NCBI GenBank assembly: GCA_025464025.1
Contig: JAODBP010000274.1
Location: 1 to 42,390, forward strand
DNA: 42,390 nt
Direction of reading: 5' to 3'
Origin: Actinomycetes bacterium
GTDB lineage: Bacteria; Actinomycetota; Acidimicrobiia; Acidimicrobiales; CADCSY01
Position 1 is the stretch's first letter. Each line of letters starts with the position of its first letter. The translations under genes and the position numbers were made by a program. The notes under the pieces were generated by a model, which searched no databases, was not told the DNA's origin, and worked only from the letters and a program-made list of their open reading frames with translations. This document shows, one piece after another, positions 24,589 through 37,430 of this stretch.

Positions 24589-25741
24589 GCTTGACCTCGT
24601 ACATGGCGAGGTCGGCCTGGTTGAGCACGTCCTCGGCGTCGCGGCCTGCGTCGCTGGCCGCCACCGTCACCCGCCCGACGCTGGCCCCCACGTTCGCCGA
24701 GACGCCGTCGAGGTCGACGGGGCGGGCGATGACCTCGACCAACCGGCCGGCGATGACCTCGGCGACGGCCGGCGGCGTGTCGCGGCACAGCACGGCGAAC
24801 TCGTCGCCGCCGATGCGGGCGACCGCGTCGCTCGTGCGGGCCACGGCGACCAGGCGGCGGCCCAGCTCGACCAGCACCCGATCGCCGGCCGCGTGCCCGT
24901 GGCCGTCGTTGACCGCCTTGAACCCGTCGAGGTCGACGTAGAGGAGCGACACCGGCCCCCGCTCGGCGTCGGCCAGGGCGCGGCGCAGCTCCTCGAGGAG
25001 GGCACCCCGGTTGGGCAGGTCGGTCAGGGCGTCGTGGGTCGCCTGGTACGAGAGGGCCTGGGTCGTCTGGCGCCGTTCGGTGATGTCCTCCAGCACGCCG
25101 ACCCAGCCCATGGGGAGCGCCTCGTCGTCGAAGCGGGGGACGACGCGGGCCGAGAGCCAGCGGCCGTCGTGCTGCACCTCGACGGTGTGCTCCTCCTTGT
25201 CGAGGGGCGTGGGCGGCGCCCACCCCTCGGCCCGCAGCTCCTCGAGCGTGCGGTCGAGCAGCTCGCAGGCGGCCGGGTTGGCGTACAGCAGGACGCGGTC
25301 GGCCGAGATCAGCACGACCGCCGACGGGAGGACGTCGGCCAGGGAGCGCAACAACGCCGGCGCCGAGGGTCGACCCTGGTCGGTGGCCTCGCGGGTCCGG
25401 GCCACGATGCCGCCGAGGACCGGGTCGTCGAGCCGGTTGGCCAGGTGGAACTCCATGAGCCGATAGGAACCGTCCGCGGCCCGGGCCCGGGCGTAGACGG
25501 TGATCGTCTTGCCCGGGTGACGGACGAGGTCGCCGAGGACGTCGAGCCCGAACGGCACGTCGTCGGGGTGGATGAGGTCCCGCAGGTTCCCGATCCGGTC
25601 GCCGTGGCCCAGCACGCCGGCGCGGGGGCCGATCGAGAACAGCACGTTGCCCTCGAGGTCGAGGAGGTCGTGCGACTCGGTGGCGTGGTCGAGCATCCGC
25701 TCGATGGCCTCGAGCGAGAGCGCCCGTCTCGGGTCGGCCAT
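24575..25741 (-). CDS. PAS-PAS-GGDEF diguanylate cyclase
   Basis: A 388-residue cytoplasmic protein. Two PAS-like domains are visible (about residues 13-120 and 128-225, the latter ending WVGVLEDITERRQ). A GGDEF domain follows, with HDALTDLPNRGAL at its start, the intact active site G311-G-D-E-F315, and the inhibitory I-site R302-T-S-D305 exactly five residues upstream. It should make cyclic di-GMP and be feedback-inhibited by it. The PAS domains would take a ligand or partner signal. It follows the TPR gene by seven bases, so the two form an operon. Confidence 0.93.
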   Translation of the reverse strand: MADPRRALSLEAIERMLDHATESHDLLDLEGNVLFSIGPRAGVLGHGDRIGNLRDLIHPDDVPFGLDVLGDLVRHPGKTITVYARARAADGSYRLMEFHLANRLDDPVLGGIVARTREATDQGRPSAPALLRSLADVLPSAVVLISADRVLLYANPAACELLDRTLEELRAEGWAPPTPLDKEEHTVEVQHDGRWLSARVVPRFDDEALPMGWVGVLEDITERRQTTQALSYQATHDALTDLPNRGALLEELRRALADAERGPVSLLYVDLDGFKAVNDGHGHAAGDRVLVELGRRLVAVARTSDAVARIGGDEFAVLCRDTPPAVAEVIAGRLVEVIARPVDLDGVSANVGASVGRVTVAASDAGRDAEDVLNQADLAMYEVKRGTR

Positions 25742-25748
25742 GACCGGC

Positions 25749-26723
25749 CTACTGGAGCTGGAGCTCCCGGCGTCGCAGCAGCGTGTCGAGACCGGCGGCG
25801 TCGAACACCGCCCGAGCCCGCCGGCGGTGCGTGGCCGCCGCCTCCGGGTCGCCGAGGCGGTCGAGGGCCCGGCTCAGGTGCAGGTCGCACCAGGCCACGC
25901 CGACCGGGTCGCCCTCGGACTGGCGGGTCACCCGGGCCCGCTCGAGCCGGACGACGGCCTCGTCGCTGCGGCCGGCGTCGATGAGGACGCAGCACACGAG
26001 GTCGTCGCAGCGGTCGCGGTCGCCCTCCATGTCGGCGGCGTCGAACACGGCCCGGGCCGACTCCACCCGCTCGAACGCCTCGTCCCACTTGCCCTCGTGG
26101 CGGGCGACGTCGGCCAGGAGCTGGTCGCACCGGGCGACCCACAGCAGGGCGCCGTCGGAGCGCAGGGCCCGGCGGGCCTCGGCCAGGACGCCGCGCGCCT
26201 CGGTGGGGCGGTCGTCGTCGAGCAGCAGCTCGCCGGTCTCCATCCGGGCCAGGGCGGCGCGCACCGGCTCCTCGGCATCGTCGTGGAGCTGGGCCGCGGT
26301 GGCCAGCGCCTCGAGGGCGTCCGGCACCTCGCCGGCGTCGGCCAGGAGGTCGGCGACGGCGCGCCACGACGTGGCCGACTCGCCCCAGCGGAGGTTGGCG
26401 CCGTAGCCGAGGGCGGCGGCGCGGTAGCGCTCGCAGGCCTCGGTGGGCTGGCCGTGCTCGGCCAGGATCACGCCGGCGTTGTGGTCGGAGCGGGCCACGT
26501 CGACCGCCGCGCCCAGCTCCTCGTAGAGCGTCTTGGCCGCGTCGACGACGGCGAGGGCCTCGCCGTGCCGGCCCCGCTGCACCAGCGCGCCACCGAGCTG
26601 GTCGAGCACCTCGGCTCGTTCCTCGCCCGTGCAGCGGGCGAGCTGCGCCCACAGGCTGTCGAGCTCGTTCACGTCGTCGACGCGATCGAACCCCTCAGAC
26701 GAGTCAGACATGTCATCGGACAT
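25749..26723 (-). CDS. tetratricopeptide (TPR)-repeat protein
   Basis: A 324-residue all-helical protein of TPR-like repeats: ALVQRGRHGEALAVVDAAKTLYEELG, GVILAEHGQPTEACERYRAAALGYG, VADLLADAGEVPDALEALATAAQLHDDA and so on through LSRALDRLGDPEAAATHRRRARAVFD. Such scaffolds bind protein partners; no enzyme motif is present. The ATG at 26723 has GGGGAGG seven bases upstream; an in-frame start eight codons earlier lacks one. It sits immediately before the diguanylate cyclase gene, which suggests it could relay a signal to that enzyme. Confidence 0.85.
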   Translation of the reverse strand: MSDDMSDSSEGFDRVDDVNELDSLWAQLARCTGEERAEVLDQLGGALVQRGRHGEALAVVDAAKTLYEELGAAVDVARSDHNAGVILAEHGQPTEACERYRAAALGYGANLRWGESATSWRAVADLLADAGEVPDALEALATAAQLHDDAEEPVRAALARMETGELLLDDDRPTEARGVLAEARRALRSDGALLWVARCDQLLADVARHEGKWDEAFERVESARAVFDAADMEGDRDRCDDLVCCVLIDAGRSDEAVVRLERARVTRQSEGDPVGVAWCDLHLSRALDRLGDPEAAATHRRRARAVFDAAGLDTLLRRRELQLQ

Positions 26724-26797
26724 GACAAGACCTCCCCTTCTCCGCACCCCGGACGGTACGTCCTGGTGACGCCACGTTCGGGGATGGTCGCCCCCCG

Positions 26798-26834
26798 AAC
26801 CGGTGGCGGATCGACGGACGATCCGCCACCGGTT
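26798..26834. terminator. perfect 16-bp hairpin after the ABC exporter operon
   Basis: Arms 26798-26813 and 26819-26834 are perfectly complementary, with a 5-base loop ACGGA. There is no T tract on either side, so it fits the GC-rich, U-less hairpins seen at actinobacterial operon ends. It lies downstream of the ABC exporter stop (26890) and upstream of the TPR gene. Confidence 0.65.
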
Positions 26835-26889
26835 GGCCGGGGGTCGGCAGGGATGGGGGGAGAGCTGGGGTCGGGTGTGGCGGGTGGAG

Positions 26890-28806
26890 CTACGCGTGCT
26901 CCTCGACGGCCGAGCCGGCGGCCCAGGCGGCGTGGAGCTTCACGTAGGTGGGACAGGTGTCGAGCAGGTCGTCGTGGCGGCCGACGCCGGCGATGCCGCC
27001 GTGGTCGACGACGACGATGCGGTCGGCCCGCTTGGCCGTGTTGAGGCGGTGGGCGATGAGGATCGCCGTCCGCCCCTCGAGCAGCACGTCGAGGGCCCGC
27101 TCGATCATGGCCTCGGTGGCCAGGTCGAGGTTCGAGGTCGCCTCGTCGAGGATGAGGACCCGGGGGTCGGCCATGAGGGCCCGGGCCAGGGCCACCAGCT
27201 GGCGCTCCCCCGACGACATGGTGATGCCCCGCTCGTGCGTCGGCGTGTCCAACCCCTGGGGCAGGCGCTCGATGAAGCCCTCGACCCCGATGGCCCGGCA
27301 GGCGCTGAGGATCTCCTCGTCGGTCGCGTCGGGACGGGCGAAGCGGATGTTGTCCCGGATCGTGCCGTGGAACAGGAAGCCCTCCTGCGGGACGATGCCG
27401 AGCTGGCGACGGAGCGAGTCGAGCGTGACGCCGCGGATGTCGTGGCCGTCGACGAGGATGCGCCCCTCCTGCGGGTCGTAGAACCGGGCCAGCAGCTTGG
27501 CGATGGTCGACTTGCCCGCACCGGTCGGGCCGACGAAGGCGATGGTCTCGCCCGGCTCGAAGTGCAGGTCGGCGTCGATGAGCACCGGCTTGTCGGGCAG
27601 GTAGCCGAAGGTGACGTGCTCGACGCGGAGGTCGCCCTCGAGGGGCGGCAGCTCGACGGCCCCGGGGTCCTCCACGACCGACGGCTCGATGGCGAACAGC
27701 TCCTGGAGCTTGATGATGCCGGCGCGGCCCTGCTGGTACTGGTTGTAGAGCTGCGAGAGCATCGTGATCGGCTGGAAGAACGAGTTCAGGTAGCCGATGA
27801 AGCCGATGAGCGTGCCGACGCCGATCTCGTGGCGCAGCACCATGCGGCCGGCGACGAGGATCAGCACGGCCTGGGTGAACGTGCCCAGGGACTCGGTGCC
27901 GGGCCCGTAGGTCGAGGCCACCTTCGCCGTGTAGTTGTTGGCGTCGTTGTACTGGCCGGCCAGCGTGCGGTGACGGGCGTAGTTGCGCTTCTGCCGGTTG
28001 TAGGCGGTGACCACCCGCATGCCGGCGAGGTTCTCCTGGAGGTCGCCCAGCAGGGTGGCCACCCGGTTGCGGGCCAGCAGGTAGCCCCGATCCGAGGCCG
28101 ACCGGAACCACCACGTCAGGGCGGTGAGGATCGGCAACAGGCCGAACAGCACGATCAGGGTGAGCTTGACGCTCATCGACAACATGAAGGCGGTGGCGAA
28201 GAGCAGCGTGAGCAGCTGCACCATCAGCGAGGCGAGGCCCTCCTGGAACAGGATCTGCAGTGCCTCGACGTCGCTCGTCATGCGGGTCATGACCACCCCG
28301 GCGGCCTCACGCGTGTAGAAGTCGAGCCCCAGCCGCTGGAGGTGGGTGAACATCGCCACCCGCAGCTTGTAGAGGATCGTCTCCCCGACCCGGCCGGCCC
28401 ACTTGATGCGCACGGTGCTGGCCGCGATCGCGACCACCACGCCGACGACGAAGAGGACGAAGCACGTCTTCACGACGCCGAAGTCGTGGACCCTGATGCC
28501 GTGGTCGACGGCGTAGGCGATCAGGCGGAAGCCCACCTGCTGGCCGAAGGTCTCGAGGACCACCAGCACGAAGATGCCGAAGATGGCGGCCCGAGCCGTG
28601 CCGAGCAGGGAGCGGAAGGTCAGCGGGCGCTTCCACGCCTTCTGCGACGGCTCCCACGTGACGTCGACGGGGTGCGGCGGCGGTTCGTCACGCTCGAGGA
28701 CCTCGACCGACGCCATCAGCTCGGGCGGGATGCCGCCGAAGCCGGCCTCGTTGCCACGCGGCCCGAACGCGGCACCGCCGCCACCGCCACCGAACATCAT
28801 CCCCAC
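26890..28806 (-). CDS. ABC exporter half-transporter, subunit with degenerate signature motif
   Basis: A 638-residue fused membrane-ATPase protein. A Gly/Pro-rich N-terminus precedes a six-helix exporter domain (about residues 75-355). The ATPase domain has Walker A GPTGAGKST, Q-loop VPQEGFLF, Walker B VLILDEATSNLD and H-loop LIAHRLNT. The signature is MSSGERQ instead of LSGGQ. The partner encoded just upstream has the opposite defects, so the two should form an asymmetric heterodimer with one working ATP site, as in TM287/288 and BmrCD. The GTG start shares one base with the partner's stop; an in-frame ATG lies two codons on. Substrate unknown. Confidence 0.93.
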   Translation of the reverse strand: MGMMFGGGGGGAAFGPRGNEAGFGGIPPELMASVEVLERDEPPPHPVDVTWEPSQKAWKRPLTFRSLLGTARAAIFGIFVLVVLETFGQQVGFRLIAYAVDHGIRVHDFGVVKTCFVLFVVGVVVAIAASTVRIKWAGRVGETILYKLRVAMFTHLQRLGLDFYTREAAGVVMTRMTSDVEALQILFQEGLASLMVQLLTLLFATAFMLSMSVKLTLIVLFGLLPILTALTWWFRSASDRGYLLARNRVATLLGDLQENLAGMRVVTAYNRQKRNYARHRTLAGQYNDANNYTAKVASTYGPGTESLGTFTQAVLILVAGRMVLRHEIGVGTLIGFIGYLNSFFQPITMLSQLYNQYQQGRAGIIKLQELFAIEPSVVEDPGAVELPPLEGDLRVEHVTFGYLPDKPVLIDADLHFEPGETIAFVGPTGAGKSTIAKLLARFYDPQEGRILVDGHDIRGVTLDSLRRQLGIVPQEGFLFHGTIRDNIRFARPDATDEEILSACRAIGVEGFIERLPQGLDTPTHERGITMSSGERQLVALARALMADPRVLILDEATSNLDLATEAMIERALDVLLEGRTAILIAHRLNTAKRADRIVVVDHGGIAGVGRHDDLLDTCPTYVKLHAAWAAGSAVEEHA

Positions 28807-30715
28807 TACAGGATCCCCCTCGTGCCGTCGGCCAGCTCGGCCACCGGCAGGTCGATGCTGTCGTCGCTCGGGAGCGCGCCGTCCGGGTCGTGGTGGTGCA
28901 CCTCGGCCTGGCTGAGGATCTGGAAGTACTCGGGCACCGTGCGCATGAGCTCCTCGTGGGTGCCGTCGGCGAGGACGCGGCCGCCGTCGAGCAGCACCAC
29001 CCGTTCGGCCAACGCGATGGTCGAGAGCCGGTGGGCGATGATCAACGTCGTCCGGCCGGCCATCAGCGTCCGCAGGGCGTCGTGGATCTCGTGCTCCCGG
29101 TGGGCGTCGATCGACGACGTGCAGTCGTCGAGGATCAGGATGCGGGGGTTGACGAGCAGCGTGCGGGCGATGGCGATGCGCTGCCGCTGTCCACCCGAGA
29201 GCGTGGAGCCGCGCTCACCGACGATGGTCTCGTAGCCGTCGGGTAGCCGGTCGATGAAGTCCTCGGCCCCGGCCGCCTGGGCGGCGGCGAGGACCTCGGC
29301 GTCGCTGGCGTCGGGCCGCCCGAAGGCGATGTTCTCCCGCACGGTCCCGGAGAACAGGAACGACTCGTCGAGCACGAGACCGACGTTGGCCCGGAGGCTG
29401 TGCATGGTGACGCCGCGGACGTCCTGCCCGTCGATCAGGACCTCGCCGTCCGACACGTCGTAGAAGCGCGGGACCAGGCGGGCCACCGTCGACTTGCCCG
29501 ACCCGGTCCGGCCGACGAGCGCGACGGTCTCGCCGGGACGCAGGTGGAGGTCGAGGTGGTGGAGGACGGGCTCGCCGTCCTCCACGTAGGAGAAGGTGAC
29601 GTCGCGGAGCTCGATGTCACCGCGGCAGTCCTCGAGCGGCGTGGCATCCGGCGCGTCGTCGAGGTCGGGCTCCTCGTCGAGCACCTCGAGGATGCGCTGG
29701 GCCGAGGCCGCCGCTCGCTGGGCCTGCATGATCAGGAACCCGAGCATCATGAACGGCACCTGCATGAGCAGCAGGTACTGGCTGAAGGCGCTGAACTCGC
29801 CGAGCGTGATGCGCCCGTCGATGGCCAGGTGGCCGCCGTACAGGAGCAGCAGGGCCGGGCCGACCCGAGGGAGGTTCTGGGCGAGGGGCCCGTACTTGGC
29901 CCGCAGGTCGGCCATGCGCACCGAGGCCCACTGGAGGCGCTGGGCGGCGCGGTCGAGGGCGGTGATCTGCTGCTTCTCGGCGGCGAACGAGCGCACCACC
30001 TGGGCGCCGCCCACGTTCTCCTCGACGATCGTGGCGATGTCGGCCTGGCGAGCGGAGACGACCCACGACACGGGGAACATCCAACGGTGCATCCGCCGCG
30101 AGGCCATGAACACGAACGGCAGGCCGAGCAGCGACACGAACGTGAGGCCGACGTCGATGTGCAGCATGAACCAGAGCGCCGCCACGAACGAGATGAGGCT
30201 CACGCCCATCATCGGGCCCCAGGCCAGGAACATCTGCACCGAGCGCACGTCGGAGTTCGCCCGCGAGATGAGCTGGCCGGTCTGCACCCGGTCGTAGAAC
30301 GAGAACGACAGCTTCGAGAACTGGCGGAACATCAGGACGCGGAGCGTGTACTCCATCTCGAACGCGGCCCGCTGGATCGAGTACCGGAACGTGACCCCGA
30401 CGAGCAGGATGGCGACGCCCATCACCGCCAGCCGCAACCCGTAGTGGCCGAGCGAGTGCTGCGGATGGGCGCCGAGCGAGTCGTCGATGGCGTGGCGCAC
30501 GACGTTCGGCACCTCGACCCGCAAGATCATCGAGACCACGGCGGCGACGAGCCCGAGGGCGATCAGCGGCAGCTGCGGCCGGATGACCGGGACCATGCGC
30601 CGCATCCAGTACTCCCCCTGGTGACCCGGGGGCAGCGGCGTCGGGTCGCGGTACGACTCGTCGATCTCGATGGACTCGAGCGACGTGCCTTGCATGGCCT
30701 GGTCGATGACGGCCG

Positions 30716-30719
<4 letters not shown>
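28806..30719 (-). CDS. ABC exporter half-transporter, subunit with non-catalytic Walker B
   Basis: A 637-residue fused membrane-ATPase protein with six predicted helices. Its ATPase domain has Walker A GRTGSGKST, a canonical LSGGQRQRIAIARTL signature and H-loop IIAHRLST. Walker B is ILILDDCTSS, with Asp in place of the catalytic Glu, and the Q-loop reads VLDESFLF, with Asp in place of Gln. These changes place the degenerate ATP site on this subunit's Walker side, paired with the weak signature of the downstream subunit. The ATG overlaps the stop of the O-methyltransferase gene (ATGA), and its stop overlaps the next subunit's GTG, so the operon is translationally coupled. Confidence 0.93.
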
Positions 30720-33621
<2,902 letters not shown>

Positions 33622-33643
33622 TCACAGAGACGAAGGGGATGCC

Positions 33644-34906
33644 ATGGGGATCGACCGCTACACCGTGATCTCGTCCGACTGCCACGCCGGGCTCCCGTGC
33701 GAGGAGTACCGGCCCTACCTCGACCCGGCCGTGCTCCCCCAGTTCGAGGACTACCTCGCCGAGCGCCAGGCCAACCGGCGCATGCAGCTCGAGGTCAACG
33801 CCGAGTACATCGAGAAGTGGGAGTCCGACAACGCCGAGGGGCTCCGTGGCGCGTTCGACCCGGTGCAGCGCGACAAGGAGCTCGACCACGACGGCGTCGC
33901 CGCCGAGGTGATGTTCGCCGACGCCGACGCCATCACCGGCCAGGAGTCGCCACCGTTCGGCGCCGGGCTGTCGGCCGGCACGATCGAGGATCCCGAGCTG
34001 GCGTTCGCCGGCGCCCGGGCCCACAACCGCTGGCTGGCCGAGCTGTGCAGCGCCAACCCGGTGCGGCGAGCCGGCATCGCCCTGGTGCCGATCACCCACG
34101 ACGTCGAGCGGTCGGTGGCCGAGATCACCTGGTGCGCCGAGCAGCCCGGCATCCGGGGGATCATGATCCCGACGATGTGGCGGCACCACACGCCCTACAA
34201 CGACTCGCACTACGACCCGGTGTGGGCGGCGTGCCAGGACACCGGCATGGTCGTGCACACCCACTCGGGCGAGGCCGACTTCGAGGCCTACAACGAGCAC
34301 ATCGGGATCTACGTCAACGAGGTGCCGTTCTGGACGGTGCGCCCGATGTTCCACCTGCTGCTGAGCGGCACGTTCGAGCAGTTCCCCGGGCTCAAGTTCG
34401 TGGTCACCGAGTCGGGTGCGTACTGGGCCGAGGACCTGCTCTGGAAGGCCGACGTGAACTTCGGCGGCGGCCACTCCATGAAGAAGCTGGCGGCCAAGAT
34501 CCGCGGCACCCTCTCGAAGCTGCCGTCGGAGTACTTCGGCGTGAACTGCTTCATCGGCGCTTCGACGATGTCGAAGCACGAGCTGCGCCAGCGCTACGCC
34601 ATCGGCATCGACGCGACCATGTGGGGCACCGACTACCCGCACCCCGAGGGCACCTGGCCCCACACGCGCGATCGCCTGAAGCAGGACTTCGCCGCCCTGC
34701 CCGTCGACGACACCGCGATGCTCCTCGGCCTCAACGCGGCCCGCTGCTACGGGATGGACCTCGAGGCCCTCGGCCAGATCGCGGCGAGGATCGGGCCGTC
34801 GCCCGACGACCTCGGGCAGGACCCGAACCGGATGAGCGATCCCGACGAGGTCCGCCGGGGCCGCTGGTGGATCGAGGAGTACGGCTGCTCGATGGGAGCT
34901 TCGTGA
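33644..34906 (+). CDS. amidohydrolase-2 (ACMSD-like) family protein, copy 1
   Basis: A 420-residue TIM-barrel metal enzyme. The N-terminal metal motif is D12-C-H14 (VISSDCHAG). Later markers are MVVHTHSGEAD, FVVTESGAYWAEDLL, FIGASTMSKHELRQRYAIG and the active-site Asp in MWGTDYPHPEG. Members of PF04909 are decarboxylases or C-C/C-N hydrolases of aromatic or cyclic acids. The ATG has GAAGGGG upstream. It is the first gene of a two-gene unit; its stop overlaps the next GTG. It is clearly the most divergent of the three amidohydrolases in the region. Confidence 0.88.
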   Translation: MGIDRYTVISSDCHAGLPCEEYRPYLDPAVLPQFEDYLAERQANRRMQLEVNAEYIEKWESDNAEGLRGAFDPVQRDKELDHDGVAAEVMFADADAITGQESPPFGAGLSAGTIEDPELAFAGARAHNRWLAELCSANPVRRAGIALVPITHDVERSVAEITWCAEQPGIRGIMIPTMWRHHTPYNDSHYDPVWAACQDTGMVVHTHSGEADFEAYNEHIGIYVNEVPFWTVRPMFHLLLSGTFEQFPGLKFVVTESGAYWAEDLLWKADVNFGGGHSMKKLAAKIRGTLSKLPSEYFGVNCFIGASTMSKHELRQRYAIGIDATMWGTDYPHPEGTWPHTRDRLKQDFAALPVDDTAMLLGLNAARCYGMDLEALGQIAARIGPSPDDLGQDPNRMSDPDEVRRGRWWIEEYGCSMGAS

Positions 34907-36210
34907 ACGTCTCGGAGACCGACCGGTACCTCCTCATCTCGGCGGACACCCACGCCGGGGCCGAGCTTCGGGGCTACAAGCCGTACCTCGAGTCGAGGTG
35001 GCACGACGACTTCGACCAGTGGGCCGACGGCGTCGAGGCCCAGGCCGAGATGATGAAGGCGGCCTTCGCCGCCGCCGGGCAGGGGCGCGAGATGCGCAAC
35101 GTCGGTGTCGACGGCGATCCGGCCGTCGACGGTGACCGCAACTGGAGCGTCGAGCGCCGCCAGCGCGAAGAGGAGTCCGATGGCGTGGTCGGCGAGGTGT
35201 GCTTCCCGAACACGCAACCGCCGTTCGCCCCGCTGGCCGTCTCGCAGCTCGAGGCACCCAAGCTGTCGAGCGACGACCACCAGCGCCGGTGGGCCGGGCT
35301 CCGGGCCCACAACCGCTGGGCCGCCGACTTCGCCTCGCAGTCGCCCGACCGGATCGCCCCCGTCACCCAGATCTTCCTCGGCGACGTCGAGGGCTCGGTC
35401 GAGGAGATCCGCTGGGGCAAGGAGCACGGGCTGCGGGGCGGGGTGCTGCTCCCCGGTGCGCCTCCCGGCTCCGGCTTCGACCCGCTGTACTCGGCGATCT
35501 ACGAGCCCATCTGGTCGGTGTGCGAGGAGCTCGAGCTCACCGTCAACCACCACAGCGGCGGCGGCACGCCCGACTACGGGCCGCACTTCCCGGCATCGAT
35601 GGCGATGTTCATGCTCGAGGTCACGTGGTGGGGCCACCGGGCCCTGTGGCACCTCATGTTCTCGGGCGTGTTCGAGCGCCACCCGAACCTCCAGTTCGTG
35701 AACACCGAGACCGGCACGGCCTGGATCGTCGACACCCTCGCCGAGCTCGACTCGTACTTCGACCGGATGAAGTTCGCCAAGTACGGGTCGGAGTCGATCT
35801 TCGGCTCGATCGCCACGTCACAGATGTCGCTGCGACCGAGCGAGTACTGGCAGCGCCAGTGCCACATCGGCGCCAGCTTCCTGCGGCCCATCGAGGCAGC
35901 CATGCGCCACAACGTCGGCGTCGACCGGATCGCGTGGGGCAGCGACTACCCCCACATCGAGGGCACCCACCCGTACAACCTCATGCACCTGCGCCGGACG
36001 TTCGCCGGCGTCGACCCGAAGGAGGTCGAGCAGATCACGTCGCTGACCGCGGCCCGGCTCTACCACTTCGACCTCGACGCCCTCCGCCCGCTGGCCGACC
36101 GGATCGGCCCGACCCACGCCCAGGTGTTCGAGCCCCTCGACTACGCCGAGGTGCCGGAGCAGGCCCACAAGTGCCCCGGCCTCGCCCCCCACACCCAGCG
36201 GGCGACCTGA
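34903..36210 (+). CDS. amidohydrolase-2 family protein, copy 2
   Basis: A 435-residue protein with metal motif D15-T-H17 (LISADTHAG), YEPIWSVCEELELTVNHHSGGG, EYWQRQCHIGASFLRP and WGSDYPHIEG. These phrases are almost the same as in the copy at 40411, so the two are close paralogs, whereas copy 1 is more distant. The GTG start overlaps the copy 1 stop (GTGA). It likely acts as a heteromeric or sequential partner of copy 1 in the same pathway. Its substrate is unknown. The bidirectional hairpin at 36222-36262 ends the unit. Confidence 0.88.
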   Translation: MNVSETDRYLLISADTHAGAELRGYKPYLESRWHDDFDQWADGVEAQAEMMKAAFAAAGQGREMRNVGVDGDPAVDGDRNWSVERRQREEESDGVVGEVCFPNTQPPFAPLAVSQLEAPKLSSDDHQRRWAGLRAHNRWAADFASQSPDRIAPVTQIFLGDVEGSVEEIRWGKEHGLRGGVLLPGAPPGSGFDPLYSAIYEPIWSVCEELELTVNHHSGGGTPDYGPHFPASMAMFMLEVTWWGHRALWHLMFSGVFERHPNLQFVNTETGTAWIVDTLAELDSYFDRMKFAKYGSESIFGSIATSQMSLRPSEYWQRQCHIGASFLRPIEAAMRHNVGVDRIAWGSDYPHIEGTHPYNLMHLRRTFAGVDPKEVEQITSLTAARLYHFDLDALRPLADRIGPTHAQVFEPLDYAEVPEQAHKCPGLAPHTQRAT

Positions 36211-36221
36211 CCGATCCGGAT

Positions 36222-36262
36222 GTGCGGTCTCATCGTCCGGTCTCCGGACGGTGAGACCGCAC
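36222..36262. terminator. bidirectional terminator hairpin
   Basis: Arms 36222-36240 and 36244-36262 pair over 19 bases with one mismatch and a 3-base loop TCT. It sits exactly between the convergent amidohydrolase (stop 36210) and Rieske oxygenase (stop 36267) genes, so it can end transcripts from both sides. Confidence 0.8.
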
Positions 36263-36266
36263 GTTC

Positions 36267-37361
36267 CTAGAGGAGGGCGGCGTCCCAGCTGGCGTGCATG
36301 CCGTGGAGGCCGGGCTCGTTGGCGCCGAAGAGGACCCGGTCCAGGGCGCCAGAGGAGAACGCCCGCTGGGCCGCCTGCTGCACCCGGCAGTCCTCCTCGA
36401 TGACGACGCGCCAGAGGAGCTCCGACAGGTAGCGGTGCTTCTCGGTGACCGGGCCGCCCCACGCGTAGGTCGCGAGGCGGAGCGTGCAGGTGTCGGGTGT
36501 GGCACCCGGCTCGCACCGCTGGTGGGCGACGACCCCGGCGCCGACCACGACCATGCTCGTCGGGTACAGGTGGTGCACGAGCGTCACGCCCTCGAGGATC
36601 CGCATCGGGTCGTGCTCGTCGGCCGTCAGCGGGTGCTCGGTCACCCCGAGCAGGCCCATGCGGTGGTGGCGGCCGTAGCCGTCGTAGGCGTAGCCGACCT
36701 GGGTCATCGGCCCGACGGTGGCCTTGTGGAGGTAGGGCGCGTGGTACGCCTCCATCGCGGCGTCGGCACCGAGCTTCCAGTTCATGGCGAGCTCGACCTC
36801 GCGCACCTCGACCGCCACCAGGCGGTCGAAGCCGAGGTGGGCCAGCTCCGGGGCCATCGCACCGAGGTAGTCGTCGACGTCGGCCGCGCCGACGGGGTCG
36901 GGGTCGACCACGATCAGGCCGTGCCGCTCGTCGACCGGAAGCGGTCGCAAGGCCTCGCCCTCGATGCACCCCTCGAACGCAGTGCGATCCGGCACGCCGA
37001 CGAGGGCGCCACCGAGGTCGTAGGTCCACGCGTGGTACGGGCACGTCAGCCGACGCCCCGAGCCCGCCGTCTCGCAGACCGGCGACCCGCGATGGCGACA
37101 GGCGTTCACGAAGGCCCGGACGGCGCCGTCGTCGTCGCGCACCAGGAGCACCGGGACGTCGCCCACCCGCAGCGGCAGGTGCGTCGCCGGCTCGGGCAGG
37201 TCGGCGCTGAAGCCGACGAGCTGGGCGCCGCGCCGGAACATGCGGTCGAGCTCCCGCTCGTGCCGCTCGGTCGAGACGTACCGGTCCGTGTCCACGGCCG
37301 CCGGGCCACCGACGTGCTCGATAGCATGGCGCTCGTTCAGCTCGAGCAGCCGTCCGAGCAT
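36267..37361 (-). CDS. Rieske-type aromatic-ring-hydroxylating oxygenase, alpha subunit
   Basis: A 364-residue non-heme iron oxygenase. The Rieske [2Fe-2S] site is C88-R-H90 and C107-P-Y-H110 (CPYHAWTYDLGG). The mononuclear iron site is MNWKLGADAAMEAYHAPYLHK with H207 and H212. It would dihydroxylate, monohydroxylate or demethylate a ring substrate and needs a ferredoxin and reductase that are not in this window. The ATG at 37361 has GGGGGACGG upstream; a longer frame to 37427 lacks one. It is the last gene of the SDR operon, 69 bases after the SDR stop. Confidence 0.9.
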   Translation of the reverse strand: MLGRLLELNERHAIEHVGGPAAVDTDRYVSTERHERELDRMFRRGAQLVGFSADLPEPATHLPLRVGDVPVLLVRDDDGAVRAFVNACRHRGSPVCETAGSGRRLTCPYHAWTYDLGGALVGVPDRTAFEGCIEGEALRPLPVDERHGLIVVDPDPVGAADVDDYLGAMAPELAHLGFDRLVAVEVREVELAMNWKLGADAAMEAYHAPYLHKATVGPMTQVGYAYDGYGRHHRMGLLGVTEHPLTADEHDPMRILEGVTLVHHLYPTSMVVVGAGVVAHQRCEPGATPDTCTLRLATYAWGGPVTEKHRYLSELLWRVVIEEDCRVQQAAQRAFSSGALDRVLFGANEPGLHGMHASWDAALL

Positions 37362-37430
37362 GGCGTTCAGCCGTCCCCCATCCACGCCCGGGAGACTACG
37401 GAGGGCCGTCGACGGCGTGCCGACCAACCG

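Noticed and set aside
26803..29235. 810-codon plus-strand frame opposite the ABC exporter genes
   Set aside because: Highly acidic, repetitive shadow frame; the minus-strand genes have Walker motifs, overlaps and sensible starts.
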